Source: Leptoclinus maculatus (lineage: Eukaryota > Chordata > Actinopteri > Perciformes > Stichaeidae). From it: a DNA stretch of 64,000 nucleotides. Every line of letters begins with the position of its first letter. Position 1 is the first letter of the stretch. The position numbers and the translations under genes are program-made. Shown piece after piece: positions 52,122-63,636 of this stretch. The stretch covers positions 13,511,850 to 13,575,849 of the forward strand of contig JAVDOI010000006.1 of assembly GCA_032191485.1 (NCBI GenBank), read 5' to 3'. The notes under the pieces are model-generated. The model was given only the letters and a program-made list of their open reading frames with translations. It was not told the origin of the DNA and searched no databases.

Positions 52122-54730
52122 CCAACTTGGAGAGGCTTACTTAAATAATGACGGGACGGAGGATTTGGGGCTGGTGTGTAAAGGGAGGACACTGACCCAA
52201 ACAGGGAGTTGAAACTCAATAGTCCTTCCTTTTCTGCCTCTTCAGCAGCTTCTCTGAACACTCAGGAGGGTTGCATCAGAGGTTTGTCACTTTATCTCTT
52301 CCTGAAAGGTGTTTTGAGAAGAACACAACAGAGAACAAGGGGAGAAAAGGTTGGATGTTTGGTATTGACTTGCTATCTTTGGTGCAATTGGCACAAGCAC
52401 ATACTGTTAAGGGTGAATGGGCATAGTAGTGAAGGAGGGGCTGAGAGAACTGCACACTTGATTTCTCTCTTCTGAGTGAATTTGTTTACATGTGGAAAAA
52501 GTTGCATTATTTTCCCACAGAAGAAATTGTAATTCAGAGTTTTATTACTTTCAAGGTAATTCAAGTGGTATTGTTTTGAAGTCACCGCTATTTTTAATAC
52601 AGCTAATTGATAGCTTTTTATTTACTTTTAACTGTAATGAACTGACAGTGTTCTGCTGATTTAGTTGTCCATATTCTCTTTTTTTGTACGTTCTCTCTCT
52701 TCTAGTCTTGCCACTCTGGTTTTTCAGTCTGCTCTTCTTGTTCCCCTTTACTCAGTCTTTTAAAATGTCAGCCTCTGTGACCAACTCTTCCTCTTCCTGC
52801 TCACTACACTCTGAAGACTTGGGTGCGTGCACATCAGCTACTTTGCTCTGGAACCAGACTTGTCACTGGATCAAATAGAAGTGGGTTCTTGACTTGTTTC
52901 GTATGGATGTGTGAAGTCAATAACACTGGTTCTGCCTCAACCAGGATATTGCTATGAAGAACTTTTATGTTTGGAGTTGCAACCCTGCTCTCTGGGCCAA
53001 CTGGCTCCTACTATCCTGGTGGCTTTTCCACTGCAGAAGAATAATCAATGAACTGAATTAACATACTTGAAGAGCGATTAAAGTGCTCAAAGACTCAGTG
53101 CTTCCGTACTGTTTCTCTTAGAGACAATGAAATAGTAATACTTTTTAGTTGATTTTTTATTTTTTAAAGACAAATAAATTTGCTGTTTTAAAATGTGAAA
53201 TTGAAAGTAACTTGTATTTGTCTCTAATGTCATGAAGTTGCTAAATTGTAAATCACACAACAAAACGCCTCGTGTTGGGGTCACTTTGCTTCACTTGTTG
53301 GCCAGATGTTTGGAATACACTGTATTTAAGAGAGTGGTCGTGTTCTTACAGGTGTTATGAACACCGTTACCAGTGTGAAGCCGGTGACTACTTATTCCTC
53401 CAAAATCTTGGAAATGTTAACGTAATTGGACTTAAGGCCATGAGAGTAACACAGGCGTGACGTGTAGAAGGTTTTGACTGTAGCAGTTGATACATTATCC
53501 TCCAGATTTTTGCTGTCGTACTTGTTGCGAATGTGAAAAAACCCAGTACTCAAAATGTGACATGTTAACACTAAAATGTAGTACAACACTGCATTTGGGG
53601 TCAGCAAGGGAGACCATTAAGATACCTTTCATAGCAAATGAGAATTGAGCTATCCATGTGTTATTCACCTCTGCTTTTCACTCCCATGACATGTCGAGAT
53701 GTGTGCTGCCAACAAGGTATATTCGTGCATTTGAGCGTGTGCAGACGAATATGCTGTTTTTGCAACAGGTGCAACAAAGCCAACATCAAAGGAGGGAGGG
53801 GTCAGTCAAGTAACTTTGTAGTTTTGTAGCCCAGACAGTCCTGAAAAGAGGTCTGATCAGGCCCAATAATTAAGAAACGACTCTTATTAACATAGAGGGC
53901 AAGTGTGATAGCCGTGAAAACCAGAGGTTCTTAAACTCGATTTGTTTCAGAGGAAAACTCAATCTATTCAATAGTTTTAACATAACTGGCTTTCTATGAA
54001 TATAACATGAAAACCTGTTAGCGGTCGGTGGAACGTTCGTTTAGCAAACTATCAGTAACGTTAGCTAAACTGAAGAAGCATCAAGTTCCTGTTTAACATT
54101 ACATTAAATATTTTGAACAGTTACAAACTGAATGACGAGCATGTTTAGAAGAGTGGTATGATTGTTTACTGAGTCAAACCGTTAACGCTAAATGCTTTAA
54201 ATTACCAATGCCAAGTGAAAACATCTGGAACCAAAGTGGCCAAACTAGCTGTGTCGGGATTGATACCCGACAGGTCGGAAGTCACTGAAATAGACACCTT
54301 AGTTTGAATCCAGGTAAGTAGCTAGCACCTTAACGAAGTTAGTAGGCCTACGTTCACATTACAAACAGCGTTTAACGTTATGTGGCCATGCAGATTTGGG
54401 TTCAATTGCAGGTCTTGAGTTGTCTCCTGAATCTCTGCCTCCAACGCAATTCAGTTGAGATGATTCAATGGAATTTTGGTTATGCGCAAAAGTTGTGCTT
54501 TCCTGGTACCTTTTGTTGCTAAAACACACTCCCATTATTTTTAAAATGCCATTTAATGGACAAGAATAACATGTTAATATCTTTCATCTAATTCTGATGG
54601 AATCAATGGATGAAGGGTCAAGATAGTACCTCATACCAGGTAGAGGTCTCATGCTCAGATTTTAACCTCAAAGAAGAATTCGGTCGGTTATTGTAATACA
54701 AAAAGTAAGAATGTTGCTTTTGGCGCAATC
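52122..54730. other. tmcc1 3' UTR and spacer before its decayed copy
   Basis: The 3' UTR probably runs to the AATAAA at 53173-53178. From 53200 to 54730 I see no coding exon and no repeat I can name. Confidence 0.5.
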
Positions 54731-54759
54731 AAATGAAGTTAAGGCCTAGTTGCCCGTTA

Positions 54760-56000
54760 CACAACAGGCAGTTTCTCCAGCTTCTCTCCACTTACTCATC
54801 AGCTGGAGTTGTGGTGTCCTTCCCTCATCTGCAAAAGTTTGGAAGCACTGATAACATTGCAGCCCTAAAATACTTGGATGAAACCCAGGGAGATGAGTGT
54901 GTTAGCCCCGGGGGGAACGAGGGTACTTAGGACAGGGCAGCTGTTCTCTTGTCTGGCTCTGGAGGAACCCCTAGCTCCAGGGACAATACCCTGATCATAC
55001 CCAGGCATCAGGCTTTGATGTTATATTGCATGAGATCCAAGAGCTCTGGGAAAGCACTGGCCAACTTGAGGAATGCTCTGAAAACTTAAATAAACGTAAT
55101 CCTACGAGACTACAGTGATAGTGGAGGCCCTACAAGAGCGATACAGGTAGCTTAATGCCTACCATGGTACTCTGTGGGTTTAAAGGAACCCGTCCTTGTG
55201 ATACTGTTGCAGGAGTGAACATTTAGAACAGCTCAATGACGTGACAGAACTAAACCTCGATGGAATTTGAAAGAACTTGCCAGCATAGAGAAGAGTGCTT
55301 ATCAGTCTTACGAAAGCCACAGATGCTAAATCTGTGTAGCCTCTGATCTGTGTCTTTCACAGCAGACAAAAAAAAAGCACAAGTGTTACTAATGACCGTT
55401 ACATTTAGTCGACCTGGAAAGCTCCAGGCTGACTGTCAGCAGGCTTTTGGTAGTGTAGTTGAAAATGCACCACTAATGCAGAATATCCACTGATAGGACA
55501 AAGGCATTACTATGGGCTCTGTCTTGAAAATCTAGTTGTAATACCTTCATTCATATGTTAAATGCTGCATATTACCACGAAATCTGGGGCCAGGTAGTAT
55601 TCCATTGTTCAGCAAAGGGAGTAACAGAAGCCCAGGGTCTCTGTAGCAGGTTGACTTGGTCATGATCATCAAGTCAGAATGTTTAATTCATCCGATTAGT
55701 CATTAGAGCACCTTCAGTGACCGTTCAATCTCCATCCTGTAGGAGGCGTTGAGAGCATGTCAGCCGCACCCGTTCAAGATGGAGCAGCAACAGCAGGTGG
55801 TGCATCTTGAAGGTTTGGAGAAGGTCACTTCTTGGAGAACTAATACATCTGCTGCTGGCTCTTATGGGCAGCGTTTTGAGTTTTGTGTCCAATTTTCACT
55901 CCTTGATGAAAACATGCAGCTGCACATCTTCTAATCCTCCTGGCCTTCCTCTGGAGGCACTGGGATGCAATTTCAGAGTATCCAAAGGACTTTCCTGCAC
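54760..56000 (+). pseudogene. Decayed tandem duplicate of the tmcc1 3' half, introns retained
   Basis: Blocks match tmcc1 exons 3-5 in order. At 54775-54930 are SSAGVVVS and KFGSTDNIAALKYLDETQGD, with a 30-base gap and premature stops. At 55000-55147 there is degraded LHEIQEL..., ending GATACAG|GTAGC. After a retained 60-odd-base intron, 55212-55330 has ...HLEQLNDVTELN with deletions. After another retained intron (acceptor near 55741), 55742-55990 holds EALRACQ, KMEQQQQVVHLEGLEKVT and AFLWRHWDAISEY in shifted frames. Retained introns rule out retroposition, so this is a segmental tandem copy. The intact gene lies 2.7 kb upstream. Confidence 0.9.
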
Positions 56001-56193
56001 TCAACATCCTGAAAAGGAGACAATCAATAAAACTGTCTAGACTCAAGCATCACTTCAGCAGTAGTGCAAAACATAAAGCATCAGTTGTACTTAAGCTGTA
56101 TTACTGTATATCCGGATACAAGCAAAATAAGACATCGCATCATCCTCAAAATGCACATGAATTAGAAAGCACACAAGGTCTAAAAATGTAGAT

Positions 56194-56199
56194 TTTATT
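56194..56199 (-). terminator. Polyadenylation signal of the linker-histone gene
   Basis: AATAAA on the reverse strand 33 bases past the stop codon, giving a very short 3' UTR. No histone stem-loop is seen in that interval, so the mRNA should be polyadenylated, as expected for a maternal, replication-independent H1. Confidence 0.7.
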
Positions 56200-56231
56200 G
56201 AAAAAGTATAAAATATCACTCAATTGTACAT

Positions 56232-57658
56232 TTATTCTGCTTTCTTCCTTCCTCGTTTCCCAGTTGCTTTGGCAGCAGGAACGTCGCCGTCTGCTTTGGC
56301 AGCAGGAACGTCGCCGTCTGCTTTGGCAGCAGGAACATCGCTGTCTGCTTTAGCAGCCTTGCTCCGAGTCGCCTTTCCGGCCTTTGCCTCGGTGGTCGTC
56401 TTTGCTGCTTTTGTTTTGGCTGAATCAGAGGCTCCATCACCATCCTCCTCTGCAGCCTTTCTTGCTTTTGGCTTCTTTGCTGGAGCAACCTTCGAGGTAG
56501 CTGGGTCTGCGGTAGCAGCTTCCTTTTCTTTCTTAGATTTTTTGGGAGGCTTGGATTCCTAAAATGAAGAAAAAATTAAGTAATTCAAGGCTTTTGCCAA
56601 AAATGTATAATTAAGTCCAAGCAGTCCCTTCAGGCCCCAGAAAAATGTACGTTTAAAGTTCTGCATTTTTTTAAATGTTCATACTATAGTTTGGTTCTAC
56701 TGAATTGTTGGCAGGATATTGCAGTGGAACAGCATGTGCTCAGCCAACCCACTGTGTACGAAAGGGTTAAATAAAGTAATATTCCATTGATACACTTTTA
56801 TGCCCCAGAGTTTCTGTAGATCATGGCCTCAAAGCTGTTGGGCACATGTGTAACTTTAAATAAAAACGTTGACTGCATTGCGGATATTAACACTTGTCAT
56901 TGTTTACCCCACAAACATTGCCTCACCTCCTTTGACTCGTCCTCTTCATTGATCTTGTCTTTCTTCTTAGTGGCACCTTTAAGAAGTTACAGGCTATTAA
57001 ACTGACACCCCTTAAAATGGCTTATAATAAGGTTGTCGTCATTAGTTTTATTCATACCTGCTTTCTTGGGCTTCTTGGCGCCATCCTCGACTTCTTTCAG
57101 CACATTGGGATCCACGTTCTCAGTTTTTGGCTTTGCCTCCTTCACTTTTGGTGCAAGCTAGTGTCAGAGGACAAGAAGGAGCGATTAATAGCGTTATTTG
57201 ACCCCATTTGATGAAACTGTATTTGGACATCTTACCCTAAATTTCCCCGTTGCGCCGGTGGTGACAGTGGAGTTGGCAGGCCGCACCAGCGTGCCCGTCT
57301 CGATTCCTTTCTTCAGGGCCTTACGGAGCAAGTGCTTAAACCTTACCAAATCCACAGAGGGGTATTTTTGTTTGATATAAGATTGAATCGCTTGGGAGGA
57401 GACCCCTTTGCGGGAGTCCAACTCTTTAAGTGCTTCTTTCACCATTATTGTTGTGGTGGGATGAGTCGCAAGTTTGCGCAGCGCCGCAGCACCTGGAGAG
57501 CAAATGGACGTCGTGAGTTAAAAGTGATGGGTTCAAATGTCATGTTATCTGGTTAAATGAAAAACAAGCGGACCTGATTTCTTCTCTTCCACCGGGGTAT
57601 CGCTGGTGGACGACACAGGCGGATCAGCGGAGTCTGCTGCTGTCTTTTTAGGAGGCAT
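56232..57658 (-). CDS. h1-8: Oocyte-type linker histone H1.8 (H1M/H1foo-like)
   Basis: Five exons: 57658-57574, 57492-57236, 57157-57058, 56976-56927 and 56558-56232, closing to 272 aa. It starts MPPKKTAADSADPP after a TTATGCC context. The globular winged-helix H1 domain (residues about 36-115) shows HPTTTIMVKEALKELDSRKG, VSSQAIQSYIKQKYPSVD, LLRKALKKGIETGTLV and TGATGKFRL, and is followed by a long Lys/Ala-rich tail that binds linker DNA. Somatic H1 genes have no introns; five exons with these positions are typical of the oocyte-specific H1-8 family (zebrafish h1m), which compacts chromatin in eggs and early embryos before somatic H1 takes over. H1-8 also lies near TMCC1 in human 3q22. The tail carries three tandem nine-residue units (ADxDVPAAK) just before the C-terminal GKRGRKKAE. 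Confidence 0.9.
56266..56346 (-). repeat. Three 27-bp units in the H1.8 tail
   Basis: Units at 56266-56292, 56293-56319 and 56320-56346 encode ADGDVPAAK twice and ADSDVPAAK once. The first two differ by no base; the third differs by two. Confidence 0.9.
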
Positions 57659-60247
57659 AACTGAGAATTCAATATGGAAAGGAAAACAAGACACTGAAAG
57701 CAGCAAATTACGTGAATGCTGAGGGGTGATGCTGGTCTCCGTCTTTATGCAGCTGCTTCCGGTAAAACGAGACCAGGTGAATCTGATCAGCATCAGGTGC
57801 GATCCATTAGTGTTTTAAATGAAAGCCTCTCAGTGAGTTAATCTCTTATCTTAAAGATTATTGTGCACTAATATGGGTAAATGTTTACTTGCCAGCATCA
57901 CATTTATGTTGCAATAATTCTATATATAGCTGAAGTTTTTTAAATATTGTTTATCAGTTGTCATCGCATTCATATTTATTGTTAACTCTGTTATTTCCAA
58001 AAAGATTCCTTTCACGAGATCAAAAGGTCAGTCCCTTATATTTAAAATGTATTTTTCATGTCCAGCCTTATTATTATCACACATGTGAAATATATTTTAC
58101 TCTGCTATTAATTTGACAAAGCTTGCACATTGCTTTCTTAGACAATGTGTTTTTGTGTATTATCATCATGTTTATACAATTAGGTATTTAACACAACATG
58201 TGTTTAAAAAACATATAACAAGGAATATAATCCGTTCTGCTATTTTGGGAAAACACACAACTGGTTCTCATGATTGGCACAGTTCTGGTCAAGCAGATAT
58301 CGTATTTAAATAATTACAATTGTATATAGGAATAAATAATTTACAGTGACACATAAAAGTGATGGATCAATTGTATTCCCTCTACCTGAATACATTGTTC
58401 ATATTGTTTACATGTCACAGCTTTTGTTTTTTATTTGTGTGTTTTCTGGTGTATTTATTTATTTGCGCTGACAGGTCTAAATTTAAACAGCTATTTATTG
58501 TAATTACTGTTCAGGGTCTTGGGCTCTGGAATTGGGAACCTCTGCTGCTGGGATTACTAACCCTTATGACCTAAAACATCCCTCTCAGCAGTTATATCTT
58601 TGTATAAAATTAAACATAATTTGAAAATATTAAACGTTGGCGCTCCCAAGTGGTGGTACCAAAAAATACTCTGTGACAGACAGCAATTGTCCTACAGATT
58701 TAAGGTAATTACTTAACACATTATTAGGTCTGACTGTTTGCAGCTTTCACTCCTGTCCCTCCTGCAACACCCGTGTCAGGTGACGACTCTAAGTATCTTA
58801 ACAATATGTGTGTGTTTTGTCTTCATTTATGTTGGTATGCCACAGGTCTGACTATTGTCTTTGGAAACTATGACTATATATCAAATTTAATTTGCCAAGC
58901 ACATGCATGATCTCCAGATGACAAAGTATTTTTCATTTTTAGATTTGACATTTTCCTCTTTTACGGCGCTTGAGCAAATGTCTCCATTACACTTAAGATA
59001 CTCGTAAAAATTCCGAGGGCCATTACATTGCAGAAAATGCAATGAAATGTTTGTTTGATTTTATGCATTTGCTTTATTCTTATTCTGAAACCTGCAGTTG
59101 AAGAGCTACTCATTATTTTTTTCTACATTTTCTAAGTAAGACATAGGTAAGACACCTTTTTGCCTGGTTAAGTTGAGAGAGTGATAATATGTATATTCTT
59201 CACCATCATCAATCTGTTTAGTTAGTTTCAGACATTCGTTCTGGCAGCAGCTCAGAACAACCGTGGTGGTCCTCTTCAGTTGCACATTAGGGGCTCAAGG
59301 GCTATCTGGATGTTAGAAAAGAAAGAGCTCGTTAACTTGCAGTCAGAGACTCTTGTCCTCAGAGACATTTGGGGGTTAAGTGTTTGCACATTTATTGCAA
59401 ATGATTATTCAGTTAGATTTGGTGTAGAAGACTCATAACTGATGCCTGTGAGCCTATACAGTGCGAGAACAATTGATCCATACAAAGGCAACAAATCTGA
59501 AATGCAAAAGGGAAGGAAGTGCAGCAGGAAATGGTATTGATATGGTGGTATATGCAATGCAGAGCAATAGTGAGAACTGTACAGTAGGTTATACAGGCCA
59601 CCCAGTACACTTGAATGAGTGTGATTGTATTACTAGCCAATCATATTATCCATCATTGAACCACTGATGAAGACGTGCTTATTACGAAAAACCTTTTGCA
59701 ATTAAAATGGCCCCTTCCTGCTTATTAAAAGGTGGATAATTAATATTAGTTGTTTGTTTTTAGTTTATATTTTCCCCAGGCAGTAAGGTATATTTAAAGA
59801 GTCCATGGGAAACGTGGGGGCATTGACTTTACTCAACTAACAACTAGAGCAAAAAACATCTGTGCAGGATAATTCTGGAAATATGAAGTGAAATGCAGAT
59901 TTCCGTGTTTGTCAGGACAAAAATGTAATAACTGCATGTTTGCTTAGAGCTGACATTAAACATGCTCAGTGTGTGTGCAGGTGTGAGCAGCTTGTGAACA
60001 AATGATGAACAAACTTTAATTTTCTTCTGAACTATTTAGCCAACACTGTGGCTGACCTGATCTAAACACAGCACATGCTCTAGATGTGAAGTGGGGGTGT
60101 TTCTGTGGCCTGTTTCTTTGTGTGAGTCACTGTCGATGCTAGCTGTGGTTTTTCTGAGAGCGAGTTCAGCAAAATGACACTTGAGTACATCAAAGCCCAC
60201 ATAGTCAAGTATCTTCTTTCTAGTCAGTCTTAGTATTTGACTTCATC
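57659..60247. other. H1.8 upstream region with relics of an Ig-like/stalk gene
   Basis: The H1.8 promoter is at about 57660-57800. Further right I see no intact gene, but there are two fragments related to the gene at 60248: a 60-base stretch near 57998-58055 matching 60680-60735, and a stalk-type exon at 58744-58779. The frame ending ...LWNWEPLLLGLLTLMT (about 58515-58574) follows a TTCAG acceptor and could be a former membrane-anchor exon. The rest shows nothing recognisable. Confidence 0.45.
58744..58779 (+). pseudogene. Orphan stalk exon (relic of a sister gene)
   Basis: It is flanked by TTTGCAG and GTGACG. It is 36 bases long in phase 1 and encodes AFTPVPPATPVS, the same Thr/Pro/Val-rich style, symmetric phase and CAG|GTGAC boundary as the stalk exons at 63007-63636. 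It lies upstream of the signal-peptide exon of the gene at 60248, so it cannot belong to that transcript. Confidence 0.5.
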
Positions 60248-62511
60248 ATGGCTGGACGCCTGCTGTTTGTCATCCTCATGTGTAAGTTAAACCTCCTATA
60301 GATTATCTTATTATTCATGTTGTCTATTACAAATTATAATGCAGGTTCCCACTTGCAAACATGACATTAATATATAATGTCTGCCATACAGTATCAGCAT
60401 GAAATACAATATTTGTGTTTTATCTTTTTTATGGTTGGTGATTTTATGTTATGTGTGTTCTTATTGCCTGTGTTGTTGCTCTGTGCAGTTTATTTGTGAA
60501 CTTATTGTAGAACTGCAGTGCAGAGTCAAAACTAATTTCCTCATTTGGACGAACAGTGTCTTGATCTTGACTCCAACGTATGTTTGACAGATTTTCACAT
60601 TGGGTGGAGTTTTAATCCTCTACATTGTTTTGAAGGTATTAATGAGTTATTATGTTTGCTGTGTCAACACTTTGTATTTTCAACAGATTCCTTTCACAAG
60701 ATTCAAACACAAGGTCAGTCTCTGATCTTTTCTCTTTCATGTCTAGCTGTGCTATTTTCACTGTAGGGGAGTTTATTATAGTCTTTAATTATTTAATATT
60801 GAATATGTTTTACACTATTTTACACCAGGAATTTACCATATTAATGGAATTATTCAATATCTAATATTTCATAAGTTTACCTCTGAATTTTCAGCTCAAC
60901 CTCAACCTAAACTGATAGTGAATTCACCGGTGATCACAGAGACGGAAACAGTCACACTGGACTGTCAGACTCCATCATCTGTTCATGATGTGCATCATTG
61001 TTATTTATATACTGTGGGGAGAGAAAATGCCAAAGGCTTCAGTTGTCTGCAGAAACTGACAGGAACTGAGCTGTTGAGGATGTCACAGCAGAGATCACCT
61101 GCTGAGGTTCAAGTGAAATGTTATTACACTGTAATGCTTGGAGAGAACAATACTCCATCTCTACACAGTAACACATCCTCCATCACAATCAAAAGTGAGT
61201 GACTAGTTATCATGTAGTGTTAGTGAACGATAACTGGTGACGTTGTGTCATATTTCAGGTGTTTTGAAGGGACTGAAAAAAGAGGAACAAACTAATGATT
61301 CAACAACTTTCAAGTTTCATTAAAATGCTGCCTATGGGATGAAATGTTTCCTTTTTGTTGTCAGATTTAGTCTTTATTCTGCATAATGTTTTTTTTTACA
61401 GTGACTTACACTCCCACAGAGTTTTTTTATGAACTATTAAGTTCAATGATAATTGTAAACCACAATGACTGAGCTGTAACAGTATGACATGATGATGATG
61501 GTCTTTTCATTCATCTTTTAAATAGGTCAAAAACCACAATTGAGTCTTCAGCATTTTGACGGTGACCAGGTTGTCTTTATTTGCTCTCTGCCTGGATCTG
61601 CTAATAAAGACACGAGATGTAACCTGTACTTTGGAGAAGCAAGTCATGCAGTCAGAACAACAACTGTCTGGAAGAAAAGTAGCTCAACCAATCAGTGGTT
61701 CTGCCAGTTTACTGTCACAATTGATGATTTGCTGAGACGCCTACATTTTGTTCAAAGAAGCGATGCCAGCTGTGATTACAGTTTGGGGAGTGAACCCAAC
61801 TCTTTGTCTGCTCGTAGTGATCGATACAGCTTGAATTGTGAGTTGGCAAAGACATGGACACACATGCTACCTATTCTTGTGACACAACACTAGAAATTAA
61901 TGAATGGAATAAAGTGAATATCCATTGAATGTAAATTCAGACAAACATTACAAAATATGTTTTTTGCATTTTTTTTATTGCAAGTCATTTGAAATGTTTC
62001 TATATGATGCTGTGACAGCAGAATCAGAATTGTGTAAATTAGCCAAGTACAAGACATTTTCCGACAGGACAGTTTGTTTTGAGGACAGTGACGGACGAAT
62101 AAAGTGCTGCAAGTACGACATCTTTTTCTTGGCCAACTCTGGAAGTTAGCATCACACTGGTTCCCTTGACAAAAAGCCAATGGGATTATTTCATTGGGTT
62201 TTGGATTATTTCAGAACATAAGCTCTGTGGCAAACAAATGTGTTTGATACTTAATCGTTTTTTTCATTAAGATAATCTTCACAAATTACCAACACTTTTA
62301 TGATTTTTTAAGCATAAATGGCTGCCATTCCTGCAGCACTCTATGGAGGTTAGGGTCTGTGGATTGAACAGACAGAACGCTTTTCTCTCACTTTTCCAAG
62401 TTGCACAAAGGTATTAAGTTCAGTTACTTTTAGTTCATGTATATTGGTGTCACCCATACACACCAGTATGTGTGTGTGTGTGTATACAGTATATATATAT
62501 ATATATATACG

Positions 62512-62543
<32 letters not shown>

Positions 62544-63636
62544 CAAGAACAAGTATTTCAGTATGGACCAAAGTGTCCATTGCCATCCCAAAGGCCATTC
62601 CTCTGCCATGGATACAATTAACTTACTTGTTCTCTGTTTTTTTTTTGTTTTTTTTAAAGGTTCTTTGCTTAAGTCACTGCACAAATAGGAGGTAAAAGAC
62701 AAATTGTTATTTATTTGTATATGTAAAATTGACAGACACAAATCTGTTTCCTTTTACTGTAGATATTGTGAAAAAAGAATCAAGCATGACCTCCACAAAA
62801 TCAGGATTTACTAAGAACAAAGGTAGGACGACTTATAGCAATCCAGAACATTATCTCGTATTACTATAGAATATATTGTAGATATTGTGGAGTCAAGCAC
62901 GACGCAGACTAAGCCGGCATCTACTATGACCACAGGTAGGACATTTAAATAGAAATCCAGATCATTATCACAAATCACTTATATATTTGTTATTTTTATT
63001 CAGCAGGTGTTACTGTTAGCAGGCTCCTTGCTTCAACTCCTGTAACTCCTATAAAACAAACATCAGGTAACAAAATTACAGATACATTAAGTCATACTTT
63101 AATTATTCAAATATATTTATGCTATATGTGTGCTATGACTGTTTTCTCTCTTAAATGTTTTTCTTATATTTGAGCATTTTGACAAACACACATATACAGG
63201 AGCACACATATACAATATGAATACAATATACTTATTTTTGATTTCTTTATCATATTTAAATAAAAATAACAGTAATAACAAATTACAAGTATTAATACTT
63301 TTTTTAAAATGCAGTTTTCTTCTTTCACCAGATCAGACTGTTGGATCAAGCGACACTGCTAGTTTTATTTCTACTTCCCTAACACCAGTGAAACCAACAT
63401 CAGGTGACACAAATACTCAGTTTCCTAATTATTCACAGTGACTTTTTATTGTTTATTGAATATTTTCACTATCAACACTCCTATGAATATATTACCAGGA
63501 GACAATATTAAGGGTGACTGCATCATATGCTGAAATTCTTTGTGATGAATGTTTTTTTTATTTATGCCTGTAGCTCAGACACGTCTTAAGCCGAACACTA
63601 GTGCTCTCCCTGTAACCCCACTTAAACCAACATCAG
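60248..63636 (+). CDS. Secreted or membrane protein with two Ig-like modules and Ser/Thr/Pro stalk exons (partial, continues past window)
   Basis: Predicted exons: 60248-60281 (signal peptide, MAGRLLFVILM), 60687-60713 (27-base micro-exon), 60895-61194 (module 1), 61526-61837 (module 2), then stalk exons 62763-62822, 62882-62935, 63007-63066, 63332-63403 and 63574-63636. After the first exon (phase 1) every exon is a multiple of three, so all are phase 1-1 cassettes. Module 1 has ITETETVTLDCQTPSS, HHCYLYT, FSCLQ and VKCYYTV; module 2 has DQVVFICSLPGS, TRCNLYFG, WFCQFTV and ASCDYSL. Each has four cysteines in the same spacing order, so module 2 looks like a diverged copy of module 1. Stalk exons end in TPVKPTS-type sequence, likely O-glycosylated. 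This resembles large, poorly named teleost immune-type receptor families. A transmembrane segment is expected beyond the window; the function is unknown. Confidence 0.72.
62105..62352 (+). repeat. Dispersed repeat family X, copy 3, inside the Ig-like gene
   Basis: It lies in the intron between module 2 and the first stalk exon. It contains GGAAGTTAGCATCACACTGG, AAAAAGCCAATGGGATTATT, AAGCTCTGTGGCAAACAAAT and AGATAATCTTCACAAATTAC, and ends CCTGCAGCACTCTATGGAGG, the inverted form of the left edge of copy 1 at 23632. Confidence 0.75.
62488..62540. repeat. (AT)n microsatellite next to a short (TG)n run
   Basis: (TG)n at about 62469-62481 is followed by two (AT)n runs separated by ACGT. Apparent IYIYIY reading frames across it are artefacts. 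Confidence 0.95.
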
